From: Phytophthora quininea
Lineage: Eukaryota > Oomycota > Peronosporomycetes > Peronosporales > Peronosporaceae
DNA length: 64,000 nucleotides
Assembly: GCA_011947345.1 (NCBI GenBank)
Contig: JAAVTG010000848.1
Location: 1-64,000, forward strand
Direction of reading: 5' to 3'
Below are positions 32,044-43,710 of this stretch, piece by piece. Each line of letters starts with the position of its first letter. Positions within the stretch are counted from its first letter, which is position 1. Position numbers and translations under genes: made by a program. The notes beneath the pieces are model-generated. The model searched no databases. It was not told where the DNA came from and was given only the letters and a program-made list of their open reading frames with translations.

Positions 32044-33915
32044 TCACGAACTAGCGTCGCCAGCCTTTAAGAGAGCTCGAACAACACGTTGGCGAACTTC
32101 CTCGGGACTCATGTTACCAGCATATTCCCCAAAGACGGCCGCTAACTGTTCCACTCGATCGATACTTTCATCGCGGTACAGGGATTTGTTTCCTTCCCTG
32201 AACGCTACAATTTCACCGTCAACGCCATCCAGTTTCCAACGGAGAAAAACATATTCGATCTGTTTGAAGCTTTGACCGGCTTGTTCATTTATCGTAAAGC
32301 GAAATCGCAGTCGTGGGTGCGCCGCTTTCACTTTTCGAGCATCGGTTGAAGCTCGTCACGCACATACGCCTCGCTCCATGCTGCGCTCCCAATTGAGAGA
32401 TACGGGTTCGAGACGCACAGCATAAGCTTTTTCTCGTTCGTTGCGGATCCAAGTTCCTGCTCGTTTGTTTCTGAAAGCCGCTTTAACAATGTGATCAGTT
32501 CGCCATAGAACGAGAGAGGACCGAAGTTACCGTACTGCTGCCCTCCCACTTCGAAGCCAGTCGAATAATGATCGCAAGCGCCTGCTGATGTCTTCCACAC
32601 GGCGGTATAGATTCAAATATACCATCGCCCGTGCACATTAGAGCTGCACAACTGTGGAACCTGCTTAAATGTTTCAGCTCGGCAATTTTGAGGAGCGTGA
32701 CATCCGTAAATGTCTTGACAGGTTTCACTTGTTGAACTTCGTGGCCCGATGCGTTTTCAATACTGATGGACTGGAGCTGGGGGCAAGAGCTCACTACAGA
32801 CTCCCAAAACTTGTCGCCGTAGACATTAATATCGAAGTAAGACTCGTCGTCTTCATTTTCGTGAAGGTCCATCAAAATTGTGATGCTCGTCAGCGCGGGG
32901 CAGCATTTGAATACCGCCCCGACGTTTTGTGCACCGTGTCCGTGCATGCCCCTGTCGTAGCTGCTGGGTCTCCAAATTCGAGAAAGTATTCATTCACTCC
33001 AGCTCCACAGCATATTCGCGCAGATGGTGAGGTGCGTCAACTCCGGCTTCGTATACTCGCCAAACACACGGAAGTAAGGATCGGCGAATGGAAGTAGAGC
33101 CCAGTTAAACGCCCGCAGCTTCGTACAAGTTTGGTTGAATTTTTCCCACGCCTCGACCGAGATCAGCCACTTGTCTTCACATTTTCCGTCCTACAAAACT
33201 TTCTCCGCACCGTCCAAATGCGCCACGTTCGGACAGAACTTCGTCACCGTCCCGATAAACTCCGTGCAAGAACGGCGACGGTCGGACTCATCTTTTGTTG
33301 GTACTGTCAACTGTAGAAGCCATTGGCCTCCCTCGCGGAATCACCTCTCTGTCGCTCGATAGAGCGTTCTCATTACTTTTTGATAGCTGGGCCTGTGACA
33401 GCTTCATCGGAATTTGGTTTCCTTGGTAGAAGCAGCACCTGGAGTCGAAGACAATGCTGGGCTGCAGCCTCAAGTATTAGTGGCAATTGACGGCTCTCTA
33501 AAGATACCAATGGCAAATCAAGCCTCTTTAGACTCGTCAACTGCTCAAATACTGTGTCCCAGCCCACAGTGAGCCCATCGGTACCGTCCGACACCACCGC
33601 AAACTCACCGCAGTGAATGTCACCAATGGTCACTCGGAGATCAATGATGTCTCTTCCATGGGTTTGTACTTGACGATGGAGCTCTTGTAGCTCGGCATCG
33701 GCACCTGTTTTTAAGATAATCTCCATCTTTTCTCGTCGAAATTGCACGATCAAGTGCAGCACGATTTGGTGCCAGCGTTTACAGACCAGCTCTAGCTCCT
33801 TGAAGTGTTGAGGAGGCCGCGCATGCGGTCTCGGCATCAGGTCCGGCATCGCTGCGAATCTCAACGTCAGTGAAACCAGCGGCAGGGGCAGGGACGAGAG
33901 CGAAAGCGGCTCCAT
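32044..33915 (-). pseudogene. Family copy G, full-length but broken
   Basis: The start is ATG 33915 (MEPLSLSSLPLPLVSLTLRF), giving 180 open residues with the F-box-like helix KELELVCKRWHQIVL and LKRLDLPLVSLESRQLP. An A is missing in the AAAAA run near 33372. A TGA in place of Trp (ERW) follows at about 33343. A stop after the HLDGAEKVL-like text (about 33190) and another near 32990 interrupt the middle. The C-terminal third continues in three frames (32495-32947, 32328-32600, 32044-32331) and ends VRALLKAGDASS, without the acidic tail of its relatives. It is convergent with copy F: their ends are about 60 bases apart. Confidence 0.82.
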
Positions 33916-34139
33916 ATCGGTGGTCTCAGCTGGCGACGCCTCCTCAAGATCTCTCTCGAGACAAAAAATGGCGAGAAATTCCTGTCAAATTTGAATTTGT
34001 ATCCTGTTCACCATGCCGCTAGCTGGCCTCCCCTCCTCGTGCTTTCGGCGACTACCTGAAGCCCATACTGACGCATTTGAAAACATGTCTTGGAACTGAC
34101 AGGAACACTTCAGCGGCTGTGGTGGCGCGCCCGTGACAA

Positions 34140-34880
34140 ACGACAAGCAAGCCTGGGTATAGGAATGGGGCGCACAACCTCGATGCCATGTTCAAGGCGT
34201 GTCTTGCACTAGCTCACCTACATATCGAAGTCGATCTACGTGCGTACGCCGAGGGCAACAGAGGCGACGTCGACCGCGGCGCCTTTGGGGACAAATTTTG
34301 GCAGTCGGCAGTCTCGAATTGTCCTGAACTCCAATGGATTCGGATCGACAACTGCTCCGGTTTCGAATTTATGCGCGTAGACCCCATCGAGTCTTTCAAC
34401 GACACTACACTGCTGAAGTTGGCCGAGCTCAACTATCTGCGCTTGTTTGACAGCACCGCCGCGGTGATGTGTACGGCCTACGACATCTTTGAGTACCTGC
34501 GCCACGTGACCAAGACGAGCACTCTGTGGGGCGAATGGTGCATGATTGCTCTCCACATTGGTAGACGTTGGAATGGCATGCCGACGTTCTACGGCGAAGT
34601 GTTGACGATGTTGGATCGACTCGCTGCGACGACTGAGGAGGAGCTGGACCAGGAGGCGAGCGGCCAGAAGTTCCGTCCCGCACATCGGTGAGCCGAGCGT
34701 AGAGTTTCAAGTACATGCGCGAGCTCAAGCCTCGTCTGAAGAAGGCCAAGGCGCTGCATCCGACGTTGAACATCAACGCCACCACCAACCCGCAGGGCGG
34801 CGACCGGTTCCTGCGCATCGCCTGCTTCCTTTTGAGCTGGAACCCTCGAGACAACGCCTATGATCTCTTCTGAGACGCAG
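34140..34880 (+). pseudogene. Family copy H, C-terminal fragment
   Basis: Only the second half of the family protein is present: YRNGAHNLDAMFKACLALAHL, FGDKFWQSAVSNCPELQWI, ESFNDTTLLKLAELNYLR and LDRLAATTEEELDQEASGQKF. After a stop and shift near 34690 it gives YMRELKPRLKKAKALHPTL and LLSWNPRDN, ending near a TGA at about 34872. The N-terminal half and the acidic tail are missing. It is divergent from copy G. Confidence 0.78.
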
Positions 34881-35085
34881 AAAGAGAACGTATGGTCCTG
34901 TACGATATAAAGCGCCATTGTCTACCGATTCCACATGAAGCTTTCCAGCGGAAAAAGGCAACAATCAAGATAGTCAAGTTGAAGCTGGCAAAGTGTTGAC
35001 TTATGTTTTTAAATGATAGCAGCATCAAAATACACTTGATCTCAGTATGGACCATTGAGAGCGGTCCATAATCCAAGTGACCAGC

Positions 35086-36031
35086 ATGGCGTCCAAGACG
35101 CTCAAGATCATGTTCCTCGGCGCGCCGGGCGCCGGCAAGGGCACGTACGCCTCCCGCATCGCGCCCATGCTGCAGATCCCCACCATCTCCACGGGCGATC
35201 TGGTGCGCCACGAGATCAAGACGGGCACGCCACTCGGCGCCCAGATCAAGGTGTGCAGCAACCACAATTTTATTCAGAGGAACCAAAAACACGCATATTT
35301 ATCGTAAATATTTTATAATGACAGGAGTACAATAACAGCGGCGCATTGGTGCCTGACAAGATCATCTTGGACATGGTACGGAGAGTCTCATAAGTTTATA
35401 TTTTACAGTGCTCTAACACTTTACGACATTGTAGATGGAGAAGCGTCTGGCATTAGACGACGCCCAGAGAGGTTTCATCCTGGACGGGTTCCCACGGAAC
35501 GTCCCGCAGGCTGAAGCTTTCCAGAAGGTGACGGAGCTGGACCTGGTGGTGAACATTGACCTGCCTCAGTGGATCCTCAGTGACAAGATCAGCGGGCGAC
35601 GGTGAGTGGGGCTGCTTTGATGCAATATTACATAGAGTAGAACTTATGAAGAGAGTTTGGTAGGGTGTGCACCAAGTGTGGGAGCGGCTACAATGTGGCC
35701 TTCATTAATCAAGGAGAGTACTACATGCCGCCACTGCTGCCCAAGGTCGAAGGAATCTGCGACGAGTGTGGCACGGCATCGCTCGTGCAGCGTCCGGACG
35801 ACTCCCCGAGACGGTCAAGCAACGGTATCGTGCTAAAGTTTTAGTGGGCAAAAGGTTTAGGATGGATTGATGAGTTTTCTTTTGCGTAGTTTGGAGGTGT
35901 ACAACCAGGAGACGGCCCCGCTGATCGACTTCTACACGAAAGTGGGGTGCTTGAGGACGTTTGATGTCAAGAAGGGCCTTGCGGACCTGGACAAGCTCGT
36001 GGATCTCATTAACAAGGAGCTGGAGTTGTAA
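35086..36031 (+). CDS. Adenylate kinase with zinc-binding LID
   Basis: Adenylate kinase balances ATP + AMP with 2 ADP. Five exons fit GT-AG rules: 35086-35250, 35325-35375, 35435-35601, 35664-35824 and 35890-36031. The P-loop GAPGAGKGT is at residues 11-19, the AMP-binding [16 protein letters not shown] follows, and GFPRN is in exon 3. The LID domain has a Cys4 zinc site ([13 protein letters not shown] ... GICDECG) as in bacterial and organelle long forms. The protein would be about 230 residues. In exon 4 the run CCCC (35804-35807) needs one more C to keep frame into the conserved DSPETVKQR and on to [15 protein letters not shown]. As the rest of this essential gene is perfect, that missing base looks like an error. 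No clear targeting peptide is seen at the N-terminus ([14 protein letters not shown]), which argues for a cytosolic or unusual location. Confidence 0.93.
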
Positions 36032-36210
36032 ACAGATCTGACACAAGTAAGCTGCAGTGGCAAGTGTCATTTACGCAAAATTGTTTGTGGGTTTTTGTTA
36101 TGGTGTCTGTGGGAAGGATGTGCGCAGTCTCGTGATATGGGTAATAAAACTTCGACGGAGGTATGTTACTCTTGCTTGCTCGGAGGGACCTCTTGCTTTT
36201 GTTCTGTTGT

Positions 36211-38023
36211 TCAGTTGAGCGAGCTCAGCTGATGGCGAAGCTGCGCAAGATCCCTGTTTGCGATGCTCAATAGATGCAGCTCTCGAATTTGACGCAAATG
36301 TTCTCGTGCGGAGAGTCTCTGCTGGTCGGTGTTTTGAAGCTGCTGATCCTGGTCGACTTGATTAAGCCACGCAGCCGCGTTTTCAATTCTCGCGTTCAAC
36401 ATTGATAGATCTCCCGGTGAAACACACACGGCGAGGCTGTTGGTTTGCACCATGGGTTGCAACGCAACGATGTACGAGCGCAAGGTATTGAGGTGAGCTG
36501 GGGAAGTGGCTGTCAACTTTGAAGGCACACTGTCCGATCCAGCCATCTGTGAGAGCTGTGCTTTGGCGAGTGCAATATCCTTTGCAGCCAGGCAGGATTC
36601 ATCGCCAGCAATCTCAACCACAGTCGTGCGCTTATTTGCAATGTCTGTCACGGTGACTACCAAGTTGTCTTCCGCGTCCACGTTCAAGGCTAACGGCGTG
36701 GGTTCGTGCAAATGAAGAAGAGTTTCCGTTTGGCTTGCCATTAATGCCGCGCCGATAGCAGCAGTATGTTCGGGTAGTTCGATGACGCGGCCCTGCTGTG
36801 TGGCAAACAGGTCTTCGACGCAAGCACGGATCTTCGGTACACGCATCGAACCTCCAGAAACGAGCACCAAGTCGATATTGCCCACCGCCATCTCCCCCAA
36901 CTCCAGTGTGCGCTGGACAGTGTTCACAATTCCTGTCCAGATTTCCGTCCCGCAGACGTTCTCGAAATCTGCTCGAGACATACTACTGGAGAAGCCTGGC
37001 GATACCGCTCCACAAGACTGGTCGCGTTGGGGGTGCATAGGAGGAAGAGCAATGGTAGTTGTCAGAGACTTAGACAGCATCTTCTTCGCCATGGAACAAG
37101 CACGTTTCAGTCGTCTCGAAAATATTGTGCTTGTTGACATGGAAACTCCGCCTGCTTGCTCAGCTTCACGGTTGAAATGTTTGACGAGGTGCTCAGTGAG
37201 GACTTCTCCTCCGATTTCCAAGTTTCCAGCCACTGCTTTGACCAGGACGTCGATCCCAATCGTGGTGCTTGCGTCGCGGTTCACGCGAATTTGAGCTAGA
37301 GATACGTCTATGCTCCCACCGCCACAGTCTACAACCAAAACTGTGCTTTCCGACACGGCTGTATTGCGGTCACTGGCCGCCGCAAAGGATCCAGCGTTGG
37401 CGACTGCGGATGCCGTGGAGGACGCAATAATACGGTCAACACGCAGTCCAGCTATAGTGCATGCGTCCCGAACAGCTCGACGTTGGGTGCGATTAAACGA
37501 CGCCGGGATGCAAAGTACCGCACCACCACAGTTTTCCCAGTAAATGTTTCGGCTCGCTGTTTAATCGTCCACAAGAGATTGGCAGCAATTTGCTCGGGTA
37601 CACGAGGTCGGGAGGGCCATTCGTCACAAAGCCTTCCACCACAGCTTTACCAGTGAGCGTCGACTTTACTGTGAAAGACCAACGCGCAAGATCCTTCGGG
37701 CTAAGATCACCAAGCTGCCGACCAAGCATCATCGTCAAGTCAAAAACCGTGTACGGGTGCCCAGCCTTCGCTAGACGGACTGCTTGGCGTCCTACTTCCC
37801 ATGAACTATCGCCGACTCCCAACGACACGAAGCTCGGCAGCGAACAACAATCTGGCTCAAGCGGGATCAATGCCACGTTGCCGCCCTCGTCAATAAAGGC
37901 AGCTTCGCGTTTTGTGCGTCCGAAGCCGATACCAATTGTGCAGCTCGAAGAGCCAGCGGAGCTACTCGAGCAAGTGTCTGAAGCCGACTCGGCGCCACTT
38001 CTTTCGTGAAGATTGCCGTTCAT
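36211..38023 (-). CDS. Hsp70-superfamily protein (atypical, about 600 residues)
   Basis: It has an Hsp70-type ATPase domain. The start is ATG 38023 (MNGNLHERSGAES, a Ser-rich leader), then GIGFGRTKREAAFIDEGG in place of the usual GIDLGTT phosphate loop. Next come SLPSFVSLGV, VLCIPASFNRTQRRAVRDA (about 37525-37470), the second phosphate loop VVDCGGGSIDVSL (about 37340-37300) and the adenosine motif VLVSGGSMRVPKIR (about 36880-36840). A short, divergent substrate-binding part and a helical C-terminus ending QLRHQLSSLN follow, with no EEVD or ER-retention tail. This and the altered first loop suggest an Hsp110/HSPA14-like or regulatory Hsp70, not the main cytosolic chaperone. Two apparent one-base losses break the frame, at 37596-37598 (GGG) and about 37518-37527. 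Confidence 0.85.
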
Positions 38024-38343
38024 CGCTTCAAAAGTTCGAGACTGGTAAAAACTAGCTTCTCATGCTGCTAGTCAAACTCCATCAAAGATCGTCAACGGCT
38101 GCAACATTATTAGTTGCGAAAGATTTCATGAAGGTTTTGTCTCGGATAAACTAAGTTTATCGCTCTCGCTCCCATGATCAAACGAGAAACAACTTTGTGA
38201 GATGATGCGGGTCGTTTTGCTTGGAGTCGGCCGAAACGACGAGGAATTCCGAGCACCCCACTTGTCGATAGACTGGGTTGCTGGGTGAGGCGCGCTGTCT
38301 TGCAGAGACATATCAAGACTTCTTTGCCGACAGTCGATCAAGC
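38024..38343. other. Divergent intergenic region between Hsp70-like and kinesin genes
   Basis: These 320 bases hold the 5' flanks of two divergently transcribed genes, so any promoter may be shared. I see no coding text or repeat and no unambiguous core promoter element. Confidence 0.5.
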
Positions 38344-41300
38344 ATGACCTCTGACAATGCTCGTCGTGACCGCGCCGAGGAGCAGGACTCCGTCAAGGTG
38401 TGCATCCGCATCCGCCCGCTGAGCTCCAAGGAGAAGCAAGAACAGACCAAGAGCTGCATCCGCATCGCCGCGTCGATGGACGGCCTGTCCAGCAGCCACG
38501 TTAAATCGAGGTCTTCCGAACCCAAACAGCTTATTGTAGGCAAGGACCGAGCCTTCACTTTCGACAACATTCTCGGCGTCACCAGCTCGCAATCGGTGAG
38601 ATCACCTGGGCTCAGGATTCGTCCTTGTTTGCTAAAACTGACGACGTACTTGCTTGCTTGCTCCATTTAGGAAACTTACCGACAGTGTGTGGAGCCTTTA
38701 GTCAAAGGTTTTTAGAAGGCTACAACGCCACCGTGCTGGCCTACGGCCAGACTGGCACGGGAAAAACTCACACAATGGCTGGATCTGGCTTCGACGCTCG
38801 TGGCTCATCAAAGAACAGCGACCTGCAGGGCATCATTCCACGTGTGATCAAGGCGGTCTTCAAGAAGCTGAAGGAGATTGAAAGCCACGACAACCAAGGT
38901 CGAAGCGAGTACACACTGCGCGTCGAGTACGTCGAGATTTACAACGAAGAACTGCGCGATCTGCTCCACCCGGAAACAACCTCGAAGCAGTTGGCGATTC
39001 GTGAGGACGGTGACGGCAATATTATCATTGCCGGGGTGAAGTCCGAACTTGCAGAGACGAAGGAGGCAGTTTTCCGGCACCTGGTTGTCGGGGGCTCGTC
39101 GCGTGCCACTGGAAGCACGCTCATGAACGAGCAATCCAGTCGCTCGCATGCTATCTTCAGTTTGATTCTGGACCAGCGCGACGTTGGTTCCGGCGCTCGA
39201 CGGTTCTCAAAGTTCCACCTCGTCGATTTGGCAGGGTCTGAGCGTGCGAAGCGTACCGGAGCTGTGGCAGGTCGCTTCAAGGAGTCTGTAAGCATTAACC
39301 AAGGTCTACTGGCGCTGGGCAATGTAATCAGCGCGCTTGGTGACGACAAGCGGCGAGTTGGAACTGCTGGCAATGGCAGCAACGCTGGCCACGTCCCATA
39401 TCGAGATTCTAAGCTGACACGTCTCCTTCAAGACAGCCTCGGCGGAAATTCGCGCACGCTCATGATCGCATGTGTCAGTCCCGCCGCTGTGAACTTTGAG
39501 GAGACACTCAATACACTGAAATACGCGAATCGCGCCAAGAACATCAAGAACAAGCCCATTGTGAACCGCCAGGTGATCAGCGACGACGAGCGCCAGCGCA
39601 ATGATGCCGAGATCTCGCGAATGAAGGAGGAAATCGCCAAGCTGCAAAGTCGATTGCAGCAACAGCCTCAGTCAACACCGCAGTCGTCCCGACCATCTAC
39701 CTCGGTAGGAACCAAAAGACAGAAGATCAAAGAAAACGATCAAGACCTGGTAGTCGTGAGCCAGGAACTGGCGCAGGCCACCAAGTGCATCCACTTGTAT
39801 GGTGATGCTGTGGAGAGTATCCGAACGTACTCGATGGAGGCTGCCACCATGTTGGTAGCAATGGAGCGAGAGATAAAGTCCTTGGGACGTCCTGTGCAAC
39901 AGCGGCTGAACGAGATCGTAAAGCTGCTAAACGCATCTATCCAGACAGCCAACGTGAGTGACACTAGCGCTGCGAAGTTGATGGCTCGTCGTCAGCTAGA
40001 CGGAGAAAACAACAGCGGACGTAAGAGTGGCAGTGAAGCGCTGCTAGAAGAAGGAGCGGTTGTTGTTAAGCGACTTCGGCAGGAGTTGAAGGAAGCGAAG
40101 GAGAACTTGACTCGAGACGAGCAGATTTTCGAGATGAAGAACAACGACATGAAGCGACTGCAGGCTCTGCTGGTTGAGGCCAAGGACAAGAACGAAAAGC
40201 TTATCGGACGCGTGCAGGAGCTTGAGTGTGGCGGGTCAAAGCTGTCCAATTCTCGCGGGCCTGGATCTAGCAGCAGTACCAAACGCAACCAAGAAATCAC
40301 CATGCGTGATCTCGACACGCCAGACCGACCTAGAGGCCGATCCCGGACACCTTCTCGTTTGTCGTCGACTCAAATCACCATGCGCGACCTCGACACGCCA
40401 GATCGAGCGAGAGGACGTTCCAAGACTCCTTCTCGCAGCGCTCGACCGTCGTCGACGCAAATTACGATGCGAGACCTGAACACACCAGACGCAACATCGA
40501 GGGGTCGGTCAAGAACTCCGTCTCGTAGTGCTGGTCCGTCATCGACTCGGGACTTCGGGACGAGTGACCGGTCGAGAGCCCGATCAAAGACTCCATCTCG
40601 CATCGCTCGACCGTCATCGACTCAAATTACTATGCGCGACCTTGACTCACCAGACACAGCGCCGAGAGGCCGATCAAGAACTCCTTCTCGGAGCGCTCGG
40701 CCGTCATCGACTCAAATCACCATGCGCGACCTAGAATCTCCAGACACAACATCGAGAGGCCGATCAAGAACTCCGTCTCGCAGTGCGCGGCCATCATCGA
40801 CTCCTGTGATCAAGACATCGTCACGAGGACTGTTCTCTGGTCGTAGATCAGGACTGTACGAAGGCAACGAGGACAAGGTGATCATGGGGCACCCTGAAGA
40901 TGACGACAACGGGGGCCGTCCGAAAACGAGTAGTGCGATTGGATTCAAGCGACACAGTGATAACAGCGGCGAAGATGAGAATCGCAGTAGCCTCAGCTCG
41001 TCGCGCTTGAAAAGAACCGAGACCATCCTCCAGGTGGAGGACACGATCGCCAAGCTGCAGACGAAGCTCGAGGAGCTACAGAAGAAGAATGTACGGTGAG
41101 GAAGTGCTCTGAATTATCAAGGTGCTAGACGTGCCATGACCTCACCTTTTGCTGGTGTACACAGGAACAATTGCTGGATGCCCGGGAAGAGTCAAGTAGG
41201 CGGTGGGTTCTGGAGCGACAAAACTACGAGCGCCAACTCAGCGAAGCCGAGCACAAGATTGAACTACTAAAGCGAGAGAATCAAGCCCTCGAAGACTCCA

Positions 41301-42698
41301 CCCTAGACGAGAAACAGTCAAATGTCAAGGAGCAAGCATTAACAAACTCACCGTCACGTCCCAGTCCTGAGTCAGCCACAGCTAGCGTAGAGCGTCAAGG
41401 TCTAGGCACAGCAAGTTCATCAAAGGCTAGTCGACCGCCAACCGCGTCCAAATCGCAAAACAATGGACCGATTGACGAAGAAACTATCGCAAGCGTATTC
41501 GAAAGCAGTGTCCAGCAGCTAATTGAGTATCGTGCAGCTCGTCGCGAAGTACTGCACTTGCTCAAGGGTAAAAGAAGGCTGAACAGAGCAGGAGTGAAGC
41601 TGCTCGCAGAGTGAACGCGCTCGAGATGCAGAAGATGCGACAGAGTTTGGGAGTGCGCGAGCGCATTTCGGACGTATCCGAGTCACTGCACGCGCTAGAC
41701 GAGCGGATGCAGGCGGAGAACCGGTCCCTTATAGAGCTCGAGCGACTCAAGAAGCTTCGTCTACGAGCGGATCAAAAGCTTAACGCCCTGCGCAAGCAAG
41801 AAGAGCAGGCTGAATTCCTGGACTCTGAGGCGAAGCAAGAGCTGCAAGATCTCGAGGAGTTGCTTGTCGACTTGGACTCGCACATCGCTTTCCAAGACGC
41901 AGAGCTTGAGGCTGCTCGCAACGATCTCCGAGCCATCAAGCAAAAGTCTGATAGTGTCGACGCAAAGTCCCCACTCGATGGCCTGGCAACCGAGTTTGTG
42001 CAGAAATTGGGGCTAGGAGGAGGAAACGCCGCTGTTGTCATGAGCAAATTCCTGGACGAAGTCGCCAGTCTGCGTATCCGAGTACGTGCCATGGGGAGTG
42101 AAGTCCAGGAGTTGCAGTCACTGGTGAGTGAGCGTGAGGCGGCACTTGGACAGCTCGAAAGTGGGCTGGCCGTCGCAAGGGACGAGTTTGACCGCCGACT
42201 TGCAGTTCAACGGCAAGAAAGCGCACTAGCCATCGAACAAGTCAAGAAGATGCATCCACAAGTTCTCGTTCAAGCTGCAAGGAAGGCGACGACCAGAAGG
42301 ACGCCGAGTGGCAGAAGCTGATCGTGCGCTGCCAGAAGAAGGACGAATACATCGCAGATCTGGAGAAGCACTTGGTCTTTTACAAGTCCAAGGCCAAGCA
42401 GATGCAGGCGCAATTGCAGCAGCTAATCCGCTCGTCGAGCGAGCAGCAACGTCCCTCTGAAGATGCCGACGACGAACAAATCCAACGACTTCAACGTCGC
42501 ATCCAGCAGCTTGAGGACGCCAACGACGCGTTGATGCAGGACCTGGCCAGCGCCAAAGTGTATCTGCGGGCGTCTCAAAGTCGAGGTACGATCTCAAAGA
42601 GCAGTGGAGGAAGAGAGACCCCCAAAGTCGTCCGCGTCTCGAAGAGCGAGCTGCGTGAGCTTCCAGCACCAATGCCGTCACACGTCGCAGATCAATAA
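38344..42698 (+). CDS. Kinesin motor protein, kinesin-4-like, with SR/TP repeat segment and coiled coils
   Basis: A microtubule motor. The start is ATG 38344 (MTSDNARRDRAEEQDSVKVCIRIRPL). An intron fits at about 38598-38670. The N-terminal motor domain has the P-loop GQTGTGKTHT (38742-38771), switch I NEQSSRSHAIF (39127-39159), switch II DLAGSERAKRTG (39226-39261) and the VPYRDSKLTRLLQDSLGGN block. FLEGYNATVLAYGQTGTGKTHTM-type text and the overall pattern fit the kinesin-4/KIF21 group. Past the neck, coiled coils alternate with a repeat region (40297-40800), then another intron at about 41089-41164 and long coiled coil to the end. Three single-base losses in homopolymers break the frame, at 38709-38713 (T5), 41570-41573 (A4) and 42285-42286 (GG). 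With one base restored at each, the frame would run to the stop at 42698. A role in spindle or flagellar transport is inference. Confidence 0.92.
40297..40800 (+). repeat. In-frame tandem repeats in the kinesin (about 28 residues, six to seven units)
   Basis: Units of 84-90 bases encode the pattern ITMRDLDTPD followed by RGRSRTPSR and SARPSSTQ, with small changes from unit to unit; one unit lacks the ITM start. The units are rich in Arg, Ser and Thr-Pro, that is, basic with many proline-directed kinase sites. Their length is a multiple of three, so copy-number change keeps frame. Confidence 0.9.
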
Positions 42699-42772
42699 CA
42701 TATACTACACAATTCAGTACAGAATTGATAACTACCGACACTCAACTTTCTTTGAATGGCAACAATTTGAAA

Positions 42773-43609
42773 ATGCCCTCGACGTTGGCGCCGACCGAGC
42801 TGGAGCGCGAGCACGTGCACAAAGTGTACGACCTCATCGCGCCACATTTCAGCCACACGCGCCATCACCCGTGGCCCCAAGTCATCGACTTTCTGAGCCA
42901 CTTGCCGGCCGGGTCTTTAGCCGCAGACGTTGGCTGCGGCAATGGCAAGTACCTGAACGTGAACCAGTCGCTCTGTCTGGTCGGAGGCGACCGTAGCATC
43001 CCGTTGATGCAGACTGCAGATCCGACCAAATGGTGACACAGCTTTTGGAGTTTTTTAGAGATATTTATTGAAATGGTATCGTTATTTGTTGCAGCAATTT
43101 GCTGGGCTGCGATGCGCTAAAAGTTCCATTACGAACTGGAGCGTTTGACGCTGCGCTGTCCATTGCAGTGCTGCATCACATCTCAACAGAGGCGCGCCGG
43201 GTTGCTCTCATCAAGTAAATATCTAGTCTCTTTCTTTTAATTATTTTATTTGACAAGTTGCTGCAGAGAATTGGCTCGGTTGGTGCGCGTTGGAGGACAA
43301 ATTCTCATTGTGGCGTGGGCGTTTGAGCAGGACGAACGGTCGAAGCGTCGATTCGAGCAGCAAGACGTCATGGTGGAGTGGAAACTGCAGCAAAAGTATG
43401 CTTCGGAGAACGACGAGCGCGAGCAGAATGGGTCCCATGGACGCGTCGACACAGAGAAGCAATGGGTGGTGTACGAGCGATACTGCCACGTATATCGAAG
43501 GGGAGAGTTGGAGGAGCTGGTGGCAAAAGTGCCTGGGCTTAAACTCGTGTCAGTCGAGTACAGTCGGTCGAACTGGTGTCTCCGTCTTGAACGAGTGGGT
43601 TGCGACTAA
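42773..43609 (+). CDS. TRM9: tRNA (uridine wobble) methyltransferase, TRM9/ALKBH8-methyltransferase type
   Basis: In this family the enzyme, with the TRM112 partner, methylates 5-carboxymethyluridine at tRNA position 34 using S-adenosylmethionine. Three exons follow GT-AG rules and keep frame: 42773-43032, 43095-43214 and 43267-43609. The N-terminus has the family signature ELEREHVHKVYDLIAPHFS and HPWPQVIDFL. The SAM-binding motif I is AADVGCGNGKYL; GGDRS, then FDAALSIAVLHHIS and GGQILIVAWAFEQDE follow. The C-terminus has YERYCHVYRRGELEELV and ends in a stretch with NWCLRLERVGCD. No RNA-recognition or AlkB domain is attached, so it is the stand-alone TRM9 form. The frame is clean. It lies 75 bases after the kinesin stop. 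Confidence 0.9.
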
Positions 43610-43710
43610 CAACGTTCGTGGATCAAATGACAACCTTGAAGTGTAATGGCAGCGGTTTCTTTATGCGACTTTTGCCACTTTTATTTTTGGACGTGTCGAT
43701 GAACGTCACG

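Noticed and set aside
40297..40800. Regularly spaced repeats that could be taken for a CRISPR-like array
   Set aside because: They are coding repeats in frame with the kinesin, with variable spacing and no unique spacers; the genome is eukaryotic.
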